Of a stretch of 64,000 bases of DNA, positions 61,082 to 64,000 are shown piece by piece; position 1 is the stretch's first letter; every line of letters starts with the position of its first letter. The stretch comes from Drosophila miranda (lineage: Eukaryota > Arthropoda > Insecta > Diptera > Drosophilidae): NCBI RefSeq assembly GCF_003369915.1, contig NC_046676.1:18396001-18460000 (forward strand), read 5' to 3'. A program made the translations under genes and the position numbers. The notes under the pieces were generated by a model. It had not been told where the DNA came from and made no database searches. It saw only the letters and a list, made by a program, of their open reading frames with translations.

Positions 61082-64000
61082 CTAGAAGAACCTGTGCTTC
61101 TTCTTCTTCTTTTCCCCCTCCGCTGGCGGCTGGGGATCCACAGACACCTGACGCTTGGGCATCAGAGGCGGAGGCACCTCCGCAGCCTGGCTTCCATTCG
61201 AATCCATTGGCGACAGTGGGCGCGGTGCCCGCAGGATGGACGTCAGGGGAGGAGGACTGGCTCCAGAGCCATTCAGAGCTGGGTGGGTCAACGACTGCTC
61301 TTGGCCATCCTCCTCGATGCGGTCCAGTCGCGAGCCGTGCACCGATGCTAGCTCCGAGGGGGTCTTCAGCTGACTGCCGCCCTCGTCACCGAACTCGCTG
61401 GCCATGCCCATGCCGATGGTGGCCCCCACCTTGGCGCTGGCCCGTTTGAAGTGATCGCTGAGCTTGATCTGCACCACGTTGATGAACATGGAGGTGAGCG
61501 CCAAGCCGAAGATCAGGTATATCATGCTGACCATCACATAGAAGGGATTGCTGGGCACCAGGTCGCCAAAGCCGATGGTGGACATTGAGATGAAGACGTA
61601 GTAGAAAGAGTCCAGCAATTCCCAGTCGGACTCCAGCATCACGTAGCCGGCAGTGCCCAGCAGGATGTAGGAGATGAGCAGCAGGGAGGCCACCGAAACG
61701 GGCAGATTGAACTCATCGTCCACTTCATAGGTCTCCGGGTATGGCGATGTGGGTGTCTCCGGGTGCGATGTGCCCAAAGACCTGCCCGCCTCGGCATCCG
61801 CCTGTGACTCGGCCTCTTCCTCCGCCGACTTGCCGAAGAACATGCTAGGCCGCCGCATGGCCATGTCGTAGACCGTATTGAAGCCGGTCATCGCGTCACG
61901 GATCTGCTGCTGTTTCCGGATGCGGCGGCAGGAGCGAGTGTAGTACACCCGGCGCACATAGGCCCACAGGAACTTGACGCAGCGCGTGAAGAGCTTGCCC
62001 AGATCGGCCAACACGATCAGGAACATGGGAATGCCGATGATCGCATAGATGATAGTCAGGGACCGTCCCAGCTTTGTCTTGGGTGTTATGTGGCCGTAAC
62101 CTGCGGAAGAGCGAAAGAAGAACATTAGTTTTATTCGCTCAGATGAATATCTGGGAAGACTACTATATGTACTAGAATTCTCTATGGATCTATGCTGTTA
62201 AAGGATTGCAAGGAAGGGATCGCGATATTCCCCCGCATCCGAGGACCCCCGTTACCTATGGTCGTGATTACGGTCCAACAGAAGATAAAGCAATTGACAA
62301 AGTTCCAGGACTTCTGGCCCGGATACCGACGCAGTCCCATCTCGGCCAGCGTATTCAGCTCATCCTCGAATTTTCTCAGCTTCTGACGGGCCATAGACTT
62401 CCAGTCATCCTCTCTGGCAAAGATAAAGCAAAAGGGTTCACCACTGACTACTGACCACTGGAGGAATAGGGTAGGATCCGTGGTTTCAGTACCTCATGTT
62501 GTGGCTGACGGTCCACAGGTTGTCGATGAAATCGCGCTTGACCTTGCGCACCTCGCACTTGTAGATGTTCTCGGAGGCCCCCTCCGTGTAGCGGAACATA
62601 AGGCCACCGAAGCCCAGCAGGAGGGCCAGGCAAATGCAGTGCGAGATGCAGGTGTTTCGCAGGCATCGCAGCTCCTCCATGCGCCGCGGGTAGTCCATCT
62701 TGAGGCGTCGCCACTCGTGCCGTGCCTCCAGCCAGAAGTGGGACACAAACGGACGGGAAATTATATTGTCGGGCAGCGGTTCTGTAGCCAAATCTTTCAC
62801 GACACTGCTTTCCACGTTGTCCACCTTCTGCTTTCGCTTGAACAGATTCCGCAGGCGTTGCAGGAACGTCGCTTTGGGTTCCACTTTCGAAATGGTGTCT
62901 TCGGTTGTGGACAATTCTGGCTGGCCAGGTTCTGCTGGGGGCTCATCCGATTTGGTTGGGACATCGAGTTGTTCCGCTTCCTTGCCCCTTTCCAGGCTGG
63001 CGGATCGCTTGGATCTCAGTGGCCTCTCAAGGCTGCAGCTGCGTTTGCCCTCCACCTTGCGTCCCGGCTCGAGCTCGGCCAGACGCAGGCTAGCAGTCCT
63101 TCGCACACCCTCACCCGCCAGGCTCTGGGCCAAGGCTGCCTCCGCCTTGGCCGCTCTCTCCGCCGCCTCCATGTACTTCTGCATCAGCTCCGACTGCTGT
63201 TCCGCCTCCGAGGGTCGCGCCCTGTAGGAGTCTGTCTGGGATTCCCCCACTTCGACATATTCGTGCTTGCGACTGATCTCCGCCCGCTGCTCGGGGGTCT
63301 TGGAGCGCCGTTGAGGTCGTACCGGCGACAGGGAGTTGTTTCGACTGACGGTACGACGATCCTCCGGTTTTGGGAGGGCTGACGGTGGCGGAGGTGGAGC
63401 TCCTCGAATGGGGGCAGCCACATAGCTCTGTGGCGGCTTTATGGGTCTTCGCGTGGGTATCTCCTCTACGGCATCCGCTTCGGAAGAGCTGAACTGCGTG
63501 GAGGATTCCTCATAGCCGCTGCTACGGTTCCGACTGCGTACCTTTGGCGTCTCGTGCCGCTGAAGGCGCAGACTGTGGATGAGCCGGCGACGCTCTTCCT
63601 CGTCCTGTGGCAGCTGGATGCGATCGCTGAGCTTGCGGTAGTTTTGGAGCAGTCGCTTCCGCTCCTCGTTGTCCAGCTGCTGGCGATGGCGCTGCTTGTG
63701 CTCCCGCTTCTCTCGCTCGAAGAGCCTTTTCTCGGCCTCGAAGCGCCTGCGCTCGTCCTCGAACCGTTGCAAGTTCTGCTCCAGTCGGCTGAGCGTATCG
63801 TTGTGGCCACCACTGGCGGGGCTCGGCTGCGGGTTTGCTATGGGGGTGTAGGAGCTGCCCGTGGTCAGCTCGCTCTCGCTGGACTCCTCCTTGTGGCGGG
63901 GCGAGGACAGGCTGCGATGCTTGATAAGCTGCACGGCGTCCGGACTGCTCAGCTTTTCTGCCTCGCGGGGCTGCGATTGGCTTCTGCTCGCGGCACTGGC
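61082..64000 (-). CDS. Two-pore-domain potassium channel with very long N-terminus (5' end outside window)
   Basis: Exons in window: 64000-62493 (open at the edge), 62413-62256 and 62100-61082, joined in phases 2 and 1; 894 residues to TAG. The channel core has TM1 (CICLALLLGFGGLMF), pore 1 with filter TTIGYG split across the last intron, TM2 (SLTIIYAIIGIPMFLIVLAD), TM3, pore 2 with STIGFGDL, and TM4 (SMIYLIFGLALTSMFINVVQ). Such channels carry background K+ leak at the plasma membrane. Before TM1 are over 460 residues of cytosolic sequence: an Arg/Glu-rich coiled coil (about residues 50-130 of the visible part), a Pro-rich segment and Arg-Ser phospho-like motifs. The C-terminal tail is Pro/Ser-rich, ending KKKKKHRFF. 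I do not assign a symbol; flies have about eleven K2P genes. Confidence 0.9.

Noticed and set aside
62480..63382. 300-codon plus-strand frame opposite the K2P gene
   Set aside because: Shadow frame; the minus frame continues into a recognisable channel.

Overview
The window is animal, and specifically Drosophila, nuclear DNA. Genes have short GT-AG introns and long low-complexity Gln, Ala, Ser and His runs. The gene set (macoilin, Xbp1, Magi, mago, Tmtc3, ktub) is one I recall as clustered around cytological 57B-C of D. melanogaster 2R (Muller element C). Proteins are close to but not identical with the D. melanogaster ones as I remember them, and local repeats differ, so another Drosophila is likely; an obscura-group species is a weak guess.

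Layout. 1-6.3 kb: macoilin (+, ten coding exons). 6.7-7.2 kb: a small two-exon membrane protein (+) whose intron carries a 90-bp inverted copy of the next exon. 7.3-8.6 kb: an HMG20-type HMG-box gene (-). 9.8-11.4 kb: Xbp1 (-), with the Ire1-spliced 23-nt intron and both its stem-loops readable. Two copies of one dispersed repeat lie on either side of Xbp1. 12.3-13.4 kb: a decayed aldehyde dehydrogenase fragment and a four-exon EF-hand gene of the EFCAB2/DRC8 type (-). 14-27.7 kb: Magi (+), with a 5.9-kb intron. 27.9-28.3 kb: an unrecognised 142-residue gene (-). 29.5-30 kb: mago (-). 32.2-35.5 kb: Tmtc3 (+). 36.1-37.7 kb: king tubby (-). 38.5-40.6 kb: an intronless secreted-type glycerophosphodiester phosphodiesterase (-). 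41-61 kb: about 20 kb with no convincing multi-exon gene, holding a degenerate GC-rich tandem repeat (41.5 kb), a DINE-1/Helentron-like element with a 23 x 39-bp array (56.3-57.7 kb) and microsatellites. 61.1-64 kb: the 3' part of a two-pore-domain K+ channel gene (-), which runs off the window and encodes an unusually long cytosolic N-terminus.

These are independent housekeeping, signalling and neuronal genes, not an operon-like system. Loose themes are ER and secretory function (macoilin, Xbp1, Tmtc3), cilia (ktub, the DRC8-like gene), junction scaffolding (Magi), mRNA fate (mago) and membrane excitability (macoilin, K2P). I found no CRISPR array, tRNA or rRNA. The most unusual structures are the exon-antisense palindrome at 6796-6989, the repeat pair flanking Xbp1, the long-N-terminus K2P channel and the higher-order array in the DINE-1-like element. 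Exon coordinates come from reading splice signals and phases by eye; each listed multi-exon model keeps one open frame.
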